Source: Rhodoblastus sp963704565 | Lineage (GTDB): Bacteria > Pseudomonadota > Alphaproteobacteria > Rhizobiales > Beijerinckiaceae | Direction of reading: 5' to 3' | Assembly (NCBI GenBank): GCA_963704565.1 | Contig: OY969917.1 | Span: 1,178,001 to 1,242,000 of the forward strand | Length of the DNA: 64,000 nt | Part shown: positions 1-7,066 of the stretch, in pieces | Numbering within the stretch: the first letter of the stretch is position 1 | How the letters are laid out: every line of letters begins with the position of its first letter | The notes under the pieces: model-generated | Database searches by the model: none | Told to the model about the DNA's origin: nothing | Seen by the model: the letters and a program-made list of their open reading frames with translations, nothing else | Made by a program: the position numbers and the translations under genes

Positions 1-347
1 ACGACGCCATGGCGGTGCTGCAATCGCACGACTGGCCGGGCAATATCCGCCAGCTGCGCAACAATATCGAGCGCCTGATGATCCTGGCCGGCGGCGAGCA
101 CGACGCCGAAATCACCGCCGAAATGCTGCCGCGCGAGATCGGCGCTTTGGTGCCCTCGACCCCGACCGGCGCCGGCGGCGAAAAACTGATGAGCGTGTCC
201 CTGCGCGAAGCCCGCGAAATCTTCGAGCGCGAATATCTGGTCGCCCAGATCAACCGTTTCGGCGGCAATATTTCCCGCACCGCCGAATTCATCGGCATGG
301 AGCGCTCGGCCCTGCACCGCAAATTGAAGTCGCTGGCGATCGATTGA
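1..347 (+). CDS. ntrX: NtrX-type sigma-54 response regulator, C-terminal part
   Basis: This is the 3' end of a gene that enters the window; the frame is set from base 3. The visible 115 residues hold the end of the AAA+ sigma-54 interaction domain (the WPGNIRQL segment) and a Fis-type helix-turn-helix with the SRTAEFIGMERSALHRKLK signature. That C-terminus is typical of NtrX, partner of the NtrY kinase in nitrogen and redox control in alphaproteobacteria. The receiver domain lies outside. In many relatives trkA and hfq follow ntrX; here an RNA methyltransferase follows after 115 bp. NtrX rather than NtrC is inferred from the HTH wording. Confidence 0.85.
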   Translation, partial: DAMAVLQSHDWPGNIRQLRNNIERLMILAGGEHDAEITAEMLPREIGALVPSTPTGAGGEKLMSVSLREAREIFEREYLVAQINRFGGNISRTAEFIGMERSALHRKLKSLAID

Positions 348-462
348 GGGGCGTTGCGCCGGCGCGAAACGGTCACGCTTCGGCTCGGAATTGCACGGCT
401 TCGCCCTTGCGTCGTCACGCCAAACGTGAAACGACGCCCTTCCTCGCTTTTCCAAGGCCACC

Positions 463-1764
463 ATGCACCCCTCCGCCCGGATCGCCGCCGCGATCGAAGT
501 TCTCGACGATCTCGAAACGCGCCGCCGGCCCGCCGGAGACGCGTTGAAGGATTGGGGCCTCGCCCGTCAATTCGCGGGCTCCAAGGACCGCGCCGCCATC
601 GCCTCGCTGGTCTATGACGCCTTGCGCCGCCGCGCCTCCGCCCGCTGGATGATGAAATCCAAGTCGCCCCGCGCCGAAATGGTCGGCGCGCTCCATCTCG
701 CGCGCGGCCAGACGTCGGACCAGATCGCGGCGGCCTTTTCCGGCGAGGGCCATGCGCCGCCGCCCTTGAGCGAAGCGGAGCAGGCCGCGCTGGCGGCGGC
801 GGATCTTTCCGGCGCGCCCGCCTGGGTTCTGGGCGAATTCCCGGAATGGCTGGCGCCTTATCTCGATCGCGCTTTCGGCGAACAGGCGGCCGAGGAGGGC
901 AGGGCGCTCGCCGCCCGCGCCCCGCTCGATCTGCGCGTCAACGCGCTTAAGGGCGCGCGCGAAAAGGCGCTTGCGGAAATGGCGCATCTCGGCGCGCAGG
1001 CCTGCCGCTTCGCGCCGCTCGGCTTGCGCATCCAGCAGGGCCAGGAGGGGCGGGCGCCGGCTTTGTCCGCAGAGCCCGCCTATGCGCGCGGGCTGGTGGA
1101 AATCCAGGACGAGGGCTCGCAGATCGCGGCCAAAATCGCCCGCGCCAAGCCCGGCGAGCAGGTGCTCGACCTTTGCGCCGGCGGTGGCGGCAAGACGCTC
1201 GCGCTGGCCGGCGACATGGACAATCGCGGCCAGATCTACGCCACCGATTCCGACGGAAGGCGGCTGACGCCGATCTTTCCCCGGCTGGAGCGGGCGGGCG
1301 CGCGCAATGTCCAGGTTCGGGCGCCGCGCGGCCCCAGCCACGATCCGGTCGGCGATCTCGCCCAGGCCTGCGATCTCGTGCTGGTGGACGCGCCCTGCAC
1401 CGGAACCGGAACCTGGCGGCGCAACCCGGACGCCAAATGGCGCATCAGGCCCGGCGCGCTGGAACAAAGGATCAAGGCGCAGGACGAAGCGCTTGCCCGC
1501 GCCGAAAAATATGTCAAGCCGGGCGGCCGGCTGGTCTATGTCACCTGTTCGCTGCTGTGCGAGGAAAACGAGGATCGGATCGCCGCCTTTCTGGCCGCCC
1601 ATCCCGGCTTTTCCGCCGAGCCGGCGGCGGAGAGCCTGTCGCAGGCAGGTCTTTCGGGGCTGGATGACGCCGTCTCGCCGCACGGGCCGGGCCTGCGCCT
1701 GACGCCGGCGCGCCACGACACGGACGGTTTTTACGCCGTCGTCTTGCGCCGCGCGCAATCTTAA
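463..1764 (+). CDS. RsmB/NOP-family RNA (cytosine-5) methyltransferase
   Basis: A 433-residue class I SAM-dependent methyltransferase predicted to make m5C in rRNA. The SAM-binding motif I reads LDLCAGGGGKT (about residues 236-246). Motif IV carries DAPCTGTG and motif VI carries YVTCSLL, giving the two cysteines that this family uses (nucleophile and release residue). The N-terminal part is short and helical, resembling but not clearly matching the NusB-like domain of RsmB. The ATG lies after a GCCACC context without a strong Shine-Dalgarno. The stop codon overlaps the stop of the convergent gene by three bases. Substrate (16S C967 or another site) cannot be decided from sequence. Confidence 0.88.
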   Translation: MHPSARIAAAIEVLDDLETRRRPAGDALKDWGLARQFAGSKDRAAIASLVYDALRRRASARWMMKSKSPRAEMVGALHLARGQTSDQIAAAFSGEGHAPPPLSEAEQAALAAADLSGAPAWVLGEFPEWLAPYLDRAFGEQAAEEGRALAARAPLDLRVNALKGAREKALAEMAHLGAQACRFAPLGLRIQQGQEGRAPALSAEPAYARGLVEIQDEGSQIAAKIARAKPGEQVLDLCAGGGGKTLALAGDMDNRGQIYATDSDGRRLTPIFPRLERAGARNVQVRAPRGPSHDPVGDLAQACDLVLVDAPCTGTGTWRRNPDAKWRIRPGALEQRIKAQDEALARAEKYVKPGGRLVYVTCSLLCEENEDRIAAFLAAHPGFSAEPAAESLSQAGLSGLDDAVSPHGPGLRLTPARHDTDGFYAVVLRRAQS

Positions 1765-2720
1765 GCGCTTTTGGCGAAATCGCCGGCGAAACGGGCCGGC
1801 TGGCGCAGATCGTCGGCAAGCCGCCAGCGTCCATTGCGTCCGCCGCCACCATGGACGGCGAGCGCCTCGGCGAAGGAAGCCCGGCTCATGCTGGCGCAGG
1901 GCAGGCGCCGCGTCAGCGCCGAATCCGCGTCGAAGGCGATCAGCGCGAAATTCCAGCGCTGGAGCTGGATCGCGAGCGCATCGACGCCGCGCGCCAGGGC
2001 TTCCGCGTTCTCGGCGAACACGCGTTCGACGATGAAAACGCCTCCCACGGCGACTCCGATCAGGCCGGCGATCGATCGGCCTGCGGCGTCGCGGACTTCG
2101 AGCGAATGGGCGAAGCCGGCGTCATAGAGATCGCCGAGCGCGAGATCGAGGTCGGGATGGCTCATCACGTCGCGGTCGGTTTTGGCGCCGGCGCGCAGAA
2201 CTTCGTCGAAACATTGGTCGAGGCTGACGCGCGCCGCCGCCGTTTCGGGGCCGAAAACGCCGCGCGGAAAATCCCGAAGGCGCAGAACGGCGCGGGCAGG
2301 GGGCGCCCAGAGAGTCGCAACGCCCAAGAAATTGCGCGGGCTGAGGCCGCGCGCATAAGCCTCGACCAGCGTGTCGCAATCGAGCGAGGCGGCGCGCTTG
2401 CAAAAGCCGAAAGGCCGGTCGCCACAGGCGCCGTTCGCAAGCGTTCCCTCGCCCGACGCCGCATCCCGCGCCATAACGCCCAGAACCAAGGCGGCTTCGC
2501 CGAAATGGCGCGGCGCGAGCCAATGGCGCAAAGCGCGGAAACGGCGGCCGAGCGCCGCCGCGAGCGTTTCGCGCAGCGCCTCGCGGCGCGCCGCCCGCCG
2601 CTTCGCGCGCCCCAGGGCCGCCGGTCGTTCCTCGCCGCCTTCGGCGAATAATTCGGCGATGCGGACCGCGCGCTGGTTGAGAGGCATGCGGGAGAGTTCG
2701 AAAAGACGGGCGTTGGACAA
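1761..2720 (-). CDS. Divergent leucyl/phenylalanyl-tRNA-protein transferase-like protein
   Basis: The C-terminal half matches the Aat (L/F-transferase) pattern: a GFAHSLEVRD segment, then GLIGVAVGGVFIVERVF in place of the usual GGLYGV..G..F.GESMF, and a final SMSRASFAEAL like the usual ISRxxF. Aat adds Leu or Phe to N-termini for ClpS/ClpA degradation. The upstream half has 'YARGLSPRNFLGVATLWAPPARAVL', here only as a motif description: a degenerate form of the Y.RG.FPM...W.SP..R motif. Key positions are changed, so it may be a paralogue with another role. A TTG at 2720 preceded by GGAG is the best start; an ATG at 2687 has no ribosome site. It converges on the methyltransferase. Confidence 0.6.
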   Translation of the reverse strand: MSNARLFELSRMPLNQRAVRIAELFAEGGEERPAALGRAKRRAARREALRETLAAALGRRFRALRHWLAPRHFGEAALVLGVMARDAASGEGTLANGACGDRPFGFCKRAASLDCDTLVEAYARGLSPRNFLGVATLWAPPARAVLRLRDFPRGVFGPETAAARVSLDQCFDEVLRAGAKTDRDVMSHPDLDLALGDLYDAGFAHSLEVRDAAGRSIAGLIGVAVGGVFIVERVFAENAEALARGVDALAIQLQRWNFALIAFDADSALTRRLPCASMSRASFAEALAVHGGGGRNGRWRLADDLRQPARFAGDFAKSA

Positions 2721-2815
2721 GGCGGGCTCCGGACCTAAGGTCAGAAACCCTCGCACGCCCGAATTGCGTCGCCGTTTGGGAAACAATTAAAATGCGCGGC
2801 AACGACGTTTTGACC

Positions 2816-2915
2816 GTCCGTTCCTCCTTCCATGAGAAAACGTTGGTTAAATCCCAATCGTCCATCGTCGGCCTGTGGCCGTCCATCTCGTCAAAGGGCG
2901 GCTTGCCGAAGCGGA
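2816..2915 (-). pseudogene. ISNCY transposase fragment (C-terminal region)
   Basis: About 100 bp on the minus strand encode a piece corresponding to the FGKPPFDE...DGHRP.M.DWDLT.VF.WKEERTV region of the intact ISNCY transposase at 5593-6888. Reading the two stretches side by side shows near identity (DGHRPTMDDWDLTNVFSWKEERT here). Similarity stops abruptly at both ends. It is one piece of a decayed copy whose other end lies at 3185-3380. Confidence 0.75.
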
Positions 2916-2940
2916 CAAATGTCTTACGTCGCTGAGTGGA

Positions 2941-3168
2941 TCAGCCCTCTGCAATTTCGAGCCGCCGCTCAATGCGCTCGATCTTGGCCTGGATCGAGGC
3001 AATGGCCCCATCCTGCGAAACTTCGCTTTGCATGAAAGCCGCCATATGGCCTTTCAAGCCGCGCATATCCGCTTTGAGATCGACAAGATCGCTCGCGATG
3101 TCGGCCAGCTTGGCTTAAATCGCCTTGAGCGGTTCGAGCAAGTGTTCATTCGTAACATTATCGGCCAC
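2941..3168 (-). pseudogene. Small coiled-coil protein gene broken by an in-frame stop
   Basis: A GTG at 3168 with an upstream GAGGAA site opens a 76-codon frame. Codon 18 is TAA (3115-3117) where the frame otherwise continues cleanly to TGA at 2941-2943. The downstream part reads as a helical protein (KLADIASDLVDLKADMRGLK, then an IQAKIERIERRLE heptad region), which is the type of short coiled-coil protein common beside accessory genes in rhizobia. A CAA or CAG to TAA change explains the break. Re-initiation at the internal ATG codons is possible but would give only about 50 residues. It sits between two pieces of the decayed IS. Confidence 0.6.
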
Positions 3169-3184
3169 GGCGCGTTCCTCGAAC

Positions 3185-3380
3185 CAGATCATAGCCGAAA
3201 AACGCTTCGCGCGCCATCTCGGCTGCCGGCGCGCGCGCCGCGCTTCCAAGGCCCTGGAAATGAAGGAGGGCGCCATTTCTGCTTTGCAGAGGGCGCCATG
3301 ATCGTATTGCGCCCACATCCGTTGTCATTGCAAGGCAGAAATGTCACCCGGCCCGCAAAGCAGAAATGTCACTCGTGGCG
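3185..3380 (-). mobile_element. Decayed ISNCY end with GTGACATT/CTGCTTTGC repeats
   Basis: Bases 3185-3333 match the region upstream of the intact transposase (6840-6983): first codons of the transposase, then 'ccaaggccc.gga', GGAGGG, 'tctgctttgcagagg', 'atcgtattgcg' and 'acatccgt'. Immediately beyond, 3339-3378 holds two inverted copies of the motif GCAGAAATGTCAC, the reverse complement of the GTGACATTTCTGC repeats expected at ends of this kind of element. The arrangement suggests two IS ends abutting, or an end-to-end junction left by deletion. Confidence 0.55.
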
Positions 3381-3560
3381 CGCGGGCGTGCGGCGTCGTC
3401 GCGTTGTCGAGCGAATCGCGTGATTGCGCTGTTTCAGTCCGCCAGAATGTCGGGCAGGGCGCTCAGGCAAAGCGCGACGTAGCCCCTCAATTGCGCAGGC
3501 GCGCTTTGCCGACTTTCAGAAATCACGAATTTCGATAAAATGGTGGCCGATCCTGTTGGA

Positions 3561-3584
3561 TTGCAAAAGGTCTACCTTTTGCAA
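3561..3584 (-). terminator. Hairpin after the 182-aa gene
   Basis: A perfect 10-bp stem (TTGCAAAAGG / CCTTTTGCAA) with a TCTA loop starts six bases beyond the stop codon of the minus-strand gene at 3590-4138. No long T-run follows on the minus strand, so the termination call is moderate. Confidence 0.5.
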
Positions 3585-3589
3585 GCCAC

Positions 3590-4138
3590 TCAAAATGTGA
3601 ACTTACCGGAATAGCGTTCCTGTCGCTTTTCTGCGTCCTTCCGGTCGCACTTCTCCTTGTATGCGTCGATCAGCCGATTAACTTGGGCGAGCGCAGAAAA
3701 TGCGTCGTTGTCGAAGTGAAATTCCTCGACACCTATGAGGCCTGGGCAGAAATTGGGCAGATCATCGCCATCTGCATAGTCAACGAGCGCGATCATTTTC
3801 CCATTGCACCGATACAATAAGCTCCAACAGCTGTATGAACCATCAGGCGTTGGGCTGTATACACGAGTTCCGCCTAGCGAAAATCTTTGGTTGAACGCAT
3901 CGAAATGAATGACAGTATATTTTTCATTGCTCCAGCCTAAATCAATCTCTTCTTCTGTTTCCGCTACACTGGTAACGCCTATGTTCCACAACTCATCAAA
4001 GTCAGGGCGCTTAGACCACGCCCCATAGTTTCTGACAGTTTGATACGCCCTCCATAAATTAGTATCTATTTGTTCTGATTTAATAATTTCTTTTGCTTTG
4101 GCTTTTACTTTTGCAATTTCATCGTCATTATCGCTCAT
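3590..4138 (-). CDS. Hypothetical protein, AT-rich, 182 residues
   Basis: I do not recognise this protein. It is acidic, with no signal peptide or membrane segment. A Lys-rich helical N-terminus (AKVKAKAKEIIKSEQ) is followed by a region rich in aromatic residues and beta-prone stretches, with four scattered cysteines (in SYSCW, LYRCN, NFCPG and EKCDR), and a charged C-terminal helix. Base composition is clearly lower in GC than the neighbouring core genes. It is downstream of and on the same strand as the recombinase and HEPN-like gene, 107 bp from the latter, so it may be the last gene of that mobile cassette. A hairpin follows its stop. Confidence 0.7.
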   Translation of the reverse strand: MSDNDDEIAKVKAKAKEIIKSEQIDTNLWRAYQTVRNYGAWSKRPDFDELWNIGVTSVAETEEEIDLGWSNEKYTVIHFDAFNQRFSLGGTRVYSPTPDGSYSCWSLLYRCNGKMIALVDYADGDDLPNFCPGLIGVEEFHFDNDAFSALAQVNRLIDAYKEKCDRKDAEKRQERYSGKFTF

Positions 4139-4245
4139 GTTGCCAACCCCGCAGTCGTCCAGCCGCTCACGTTATAGCTGCGCCCGATCTTCGCAAGCAA
4201 TTCGTCGCCTTTGCAAAACCTTTATCCTCATGCGTTGATCGTCGT

Positions 4246-4956
4246 CTAAGGCAAAGGAATCCCGCGAGCACTGAGCACTTGACGGAATGGCCCGTAACCG
4301 CCGCTTATATCCTGAATAATATTCAACGCTGTCTGCGTAACCTGAGTCGATCTTGGGAATTTATCGCCATATTTCTCAATAGTTTTGCGCATCTGTGCAA
4401 CCAACTCGGCGTTAACATCGTCCAAACACTCAGCGCGAAGCTTTTGAACGCCGTTCTGAATCACCTGATAGGAGGCTTCTCCGAACTCCACAGCTTGGGC
4501 TTTATCTGGCAAAATACCTTTATGAATGACATCGTTGCGTAAACTCGTCATCGTCTCCGACAGCGTCGGCGCGACTTCACGAAACGTAGCAGCATAGAGA
4601 AAAATATATGCGCCCGTCTGCCGTTCGGATTGACGGCTTACAGACTTCCACGACCGCTGCAAAACGTCGTCAGCAAGCTTGCTGTGACGACATATAACGC
4701 GGATGGCAAACTCATAATAGCGTTCAACGCTCGCCGCAAAAGATGAAATTGCCTCTCGGTAATATGTGTCCTTGATTGCGTTGACACCAATTTCAAACAA
4801 CATCTCATGCCGCAAGGTCTGAGTGGCAATAGCATTATCGTGCCCCTTGGGGCAACACCCAAAATACACCCCGTCATCGCGGAACGTGTCGAGGTAAAAA
4901 ACTGCCCAATTATTATTTATCCGCGAGCACTCCTGACAGATGATGCTGGTTCTCAT
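4246..4956 (-). CDS. HEPN-like protein with N-terminal zinc-binding cysteines
   Basis: A 236-residue protein of AT-rich composition. The N-terminus has C7xxC10 and, after a short beta-rich loop, C34/C35 and H39 (CCPKGH), consistent with a small zinc-binding ribbon. The central helical part carries SSFAASVERYYEFAIRV and then R140-NDVI-H145, the Rx4-6H motif of HEPN ribonuclease domains, followed by long helices. HEPN domains occur in RNases of toxin-antitoxin and phage-defence systems. Its ATG overlaps the stop of the recombinase gene (ATGA), so the two are translationally coupled. Assignment to HEPN rests on this motif and helix pattern only; RNase activity is inference. No obvious antitoxin partner is seen beyond the 182-aa protein downstream. 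Confidence 0.5.
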   Translation of the reverse strand: MRTSIICQECSRINNNWAVFYLDTFRDDGVYFGCCPKGHDNAIATQTLRHEMLFEIGVNAIKDTYYREAISSFAASVERYYEFAIRVICRHSKLADDVLQRSWKSVSRQSERQTGAYIFLYAATFREVAPTLSETMTSLRNDVIHKGILPDKAQAVEFGEASYQVIQNGVQKLRAECLDDVNAELVAQMRKTIEKYGDKFPRSTQVTQTALNIIQDISGGYGPFRQVLSARGIPLP

Positions 4957-5498
4957 AAGCTCAACCTCGAAATCGTACTATGCGAAACATTGAACATGCG
5001 GGCAATCTCGCGCGTCGGCTCGCCTGCGTCACGGCGTTTAAGCGCCTCTTTCTTTTGGTGTGGTGTGAGCTTCGACGATCGCCCCATGTGAACGCCGCGC
5101 GCCTTGGCGCGTTCGCGGCCTTCGCCGGTGCGGGCGCGGATTAATTCGCGCTCGAACTCGGCAAGCCCGCCCAACACGGTGAGCATGAGCCGCCCGTGCG
5201 GCGTGGTGGTGTCGGCCCATACGTCGCCAAGCGAACGGAAGCCAGCGCCCTTCTCGGCGATCTGCGCCAGCGTGTTCAAGAGGTCGCGCGTCGAACGCGC
5301 CAGCCGATCAAGACGCGTCACCATGAGAATGTCGCCCGCGCCGATCTCGGCCAAGGCCCGACGCAACCGCGCGCGGTCGGTCTTTGCGCCGCTCGCCGTC
5401 TCCTTGAAAACTTTTTCCGCGCCGGCGGCGCGCAGCTGCTTCTCCTGAACGTCAACGCTCTGGCCGTCGGTCGAGACGCGGGCATAGCCGAAAATCAT
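4953..5498 (-). CDS. Serine recombinase (resolvase/invertase family)
   Basis: A resolvase N-terminal catalytic domain starts MIFGYARVST with the catalytic serine at residue 9, followed by VTRLDRLARST (active-site arginines) and the GxLMLTVLGGLAEFERELIRART helix E region. A Hin/Tn3-type C-terminal helix-turn-helix ends the protein (REIARMFNVSHSTISRL). Length (181 residues) is normal for small serine recombinases. ATG at 5498 gives the standard family start; a GTG at 5513 is in frame. An imperfect inverted repeat lies just upstream (5515-5573) and could be its crossover or regulatory site. It overlaps the following gene by four bases. Confidence 0.92.
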   Translation of the reverse strand: MIFGYARVSTDGQSVDVQEKQLRAAGAEKVFKETASGAKTDRARLRRALAEIGAGDILMVTRLDRLARSTRDLLNTLAQIAEKGAGFRSLGDVWADTTTPHGRLMLTVLGGLAEFERELIRARTGEGRERAKARGVHMGRSSKLTPHQKKEALKRRDAGEPTREIARMFNVSHSTISRLSL

Positions 5499-5514
5499 GG
5501 GGTTATTCTGCACC

Positions 5515-5573
5515 AGACTTTCGCAACAGAAAAGCCCCTTTTAATCAACGGGCTGATTTTGGTGCGAAAGTCT
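5515..5573. repeat. Imperfect inverted repeat upstream of the serine recombinase
   Basis: AGACTTTCGCA (5515-5525) and its exact complement TGCGAAAGTCT (5563-5573) enclose 37 bp. With small gaps the arms extend inward to GCCC/GGGC, giving about 23-bp arms. Position directly before the recombinase start suggests a res-type or inversion site, or the edge of the inserted cassette; the function is inferred. Confidence 0.6.
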
Positions 5574-6990
5574 TAATTTTTGCAAAGAGCTTTTAGGATT
5601 TGAAAAATTGCCTCTCGCTTTGACCGCGCCGACGCGGCGATTTTTTCGACCGGACTTCATCGTATTCCTTCTGCCTTTCGGCGACATAGGCCAAAACTGC
5701 GCCAAACCGCTTGTTATCGACCACTGACGCCTGATCGACCTTTTGCAACTTGTCGAAAACCCGATAGGGCAGGTCGCGGCCTTCATATCGAATGGCAATG
5801 CGTCCGTCGGGGTAATCGTGAACCGTGACGCGCTTGCGGGAGAGGGGGCGCGTCACCTCGTTTGGCACAAGCAAAAACAGCATTTTGTCATATTGCAGCG
5901 TGAGCGAGTTGGAGACGGTTCTTTCCTCCTTCCATGCGAAAACGTCGGTCAAATCCCAATCGCCCATCATGGGCCTGTGGCCGTCCGTCTCGTCAAAGGG
6001 CGGCTTGCCGAATCGAGCGTTATATTGCTCGATAAAGGTCGGCAGGTAGGCGTTGGCTGCCTGCATGTCGCTGACGCCCTCAAGCCGCAACTCCTTGACC
6101 AATCGGTCTTGCAACGTGCCGAAACAGCGTTCCACGCGGCCTTTGGCGGACGGAGTGTTGGCGCAAAGAATGTCGATGTTGATCTCATTGAGGGCGCGTC
6201 CGAACTGCGTCATGCCCGTGCCGCCAATCGCGCCGGGATGGTTGACGCGGAAAATCGCGTGCTTGTCGGAATAGAAGGCAATCGGGCGTCCGAATCGGTC
6301 GATATAGGCCCGCGTCTCGCGCATGTAGTCGAAGGCCGATTCGGACGGCACGAAGGCCGCGTGCTGAATCCGGCTGGTGGCGTCGTCGATGAAGGCGATC
6401 AGCGTGCATTTGTCGCCGCGCTCCTCAAACCATGCATGAGTCGAGCCGTCGATCTGGATCAGTTCGCCGACGCGGGCGCGGCGGTTGCGCGGCTGGTGGA
6501 TGGACGGCAGTTTGTGGCGTCGGTCGAGCCATAGGCCGTCCTCGATCATCCATTTGCGCAAAGTCTCGCGCGACACGCGGCAATCGTGAACCTCGCGCAG
6601 CTTCTCACAGGCGAGCGTCGGGCCAAAGTCGGGGTAGTATTTGCGCACCAGCATCATCGCCAGATTGCGCACGGCGCGGTGAATGCCGTTGTTCGGCGGA
6701 GCGCCGCGCTTTTGCGACGCGAGGCCATGCGGCCCGATAGAGCGGAAGCGGTCCAATAATCGGAAAATCTGCCGCCGCGATAGCCGCATCAGCGAAGCCG
6801 CGTCGCTGATGCTCATTTTACCTTCCTCGACTGCCACAATAATTTCGAGGCGCGAAAACTCCTTGCGCGTCATCTCTAGCACCGTCATACGCCATACCCT
6901 CCAAGGCCCCGGAGATTATGGAGGGTGACGCTTCTGCTTTGCAGAGGGGTGACATTATCGTATTGCGTCTACATCCGTAATTCGCATAAT
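5574..6990 (-). mobile_element. ISNCY-family insertion sequence
   Basis: The element holds one transposase gene (5593-6888). At the upstream end, 6928-6985 shows GGAGGGTGAC, 'ttctgctttgcag', GGGGTGACATT and 'acatccgt', the same signature as in the decayed copy at 3185-3380. A matching end beyond the transposase stop is not visible; instead the inverted repeat of the recombinase cassette starts 20 bp away, so the left end may have been replaced. Boundaries are approximate. Confidence 0.65.
5593..6888 (-). CDS. ISNCY-family DDE transposase
   Basis: A 431-residue transposase. The N-terminal helix-turn-helix (ISDAASLMRLSRRQIFRLLDRFR) is followed by an RNase H-like catalytic core with IQIDGS (first Asp), FIDDATSR, FYSDKHAIF (second Asp) and KGRVERCFGTLQDRL (Glu). 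The C-terminal domain includes DGHRPMMGDWDLT and a basic tail. All three catalytic acids are present and there is no frameshift, so it may be active. The fragment at 2816-2915 derives from a related copy in the same orientation. Confidence 0.9.
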   Translation of the reverse strand: MTVLEMTRKEFSRLEIIVAVEEGKMSISDAASLMRLSRRQIFRLLDRFRSIGPHGLASQKRGAPPNNGIHRAVRNLAMMLVRKYYPDFGPTLACEKLREVHDCRVSRETLRKWMIEDGLWLDRRHKLPSIHQPRNRRARVGELIQIDGSTHAWFEERGDKCTLIAFIDDATSRIQHAAFVPSESAFDYMRETRAYIDRFGRPIAFYSDKHAIFRVNHPGAIGGTGMTQFGRALNEINIDILCANTPSAKGRVERCFGTLQDRLVKELRLEGVSDMQAANAYLPTFIEQYNARFGKPPFDETDGHRPMMGDWDLTDVFAWKEERTVSNSLTLQYDKMLFLLVPNEVTRPLSRKRVTVHDYPDGRIAIRYEGRDLPYRVFDKLQKVDQASVVDNKRFGAVLAYVAERQKEYDEVRSKKSPRRRGQSERQFFKS

Positions 6991-7066
6991 CAATATTATG
7001 GAACTAATAAAAATCAACAATACAACAGAGGCTTGAGCCTGCCGCCTCGCCGACAGGCGCCGGATT

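Noticed and set aside
415..1758. Long minus-strand frame opposite the RNA methyltransferase
   Set aside because: It is antisense to a gene with clear motifs, has shadow-like Arg/Gly/Ala composition and no family similarity.
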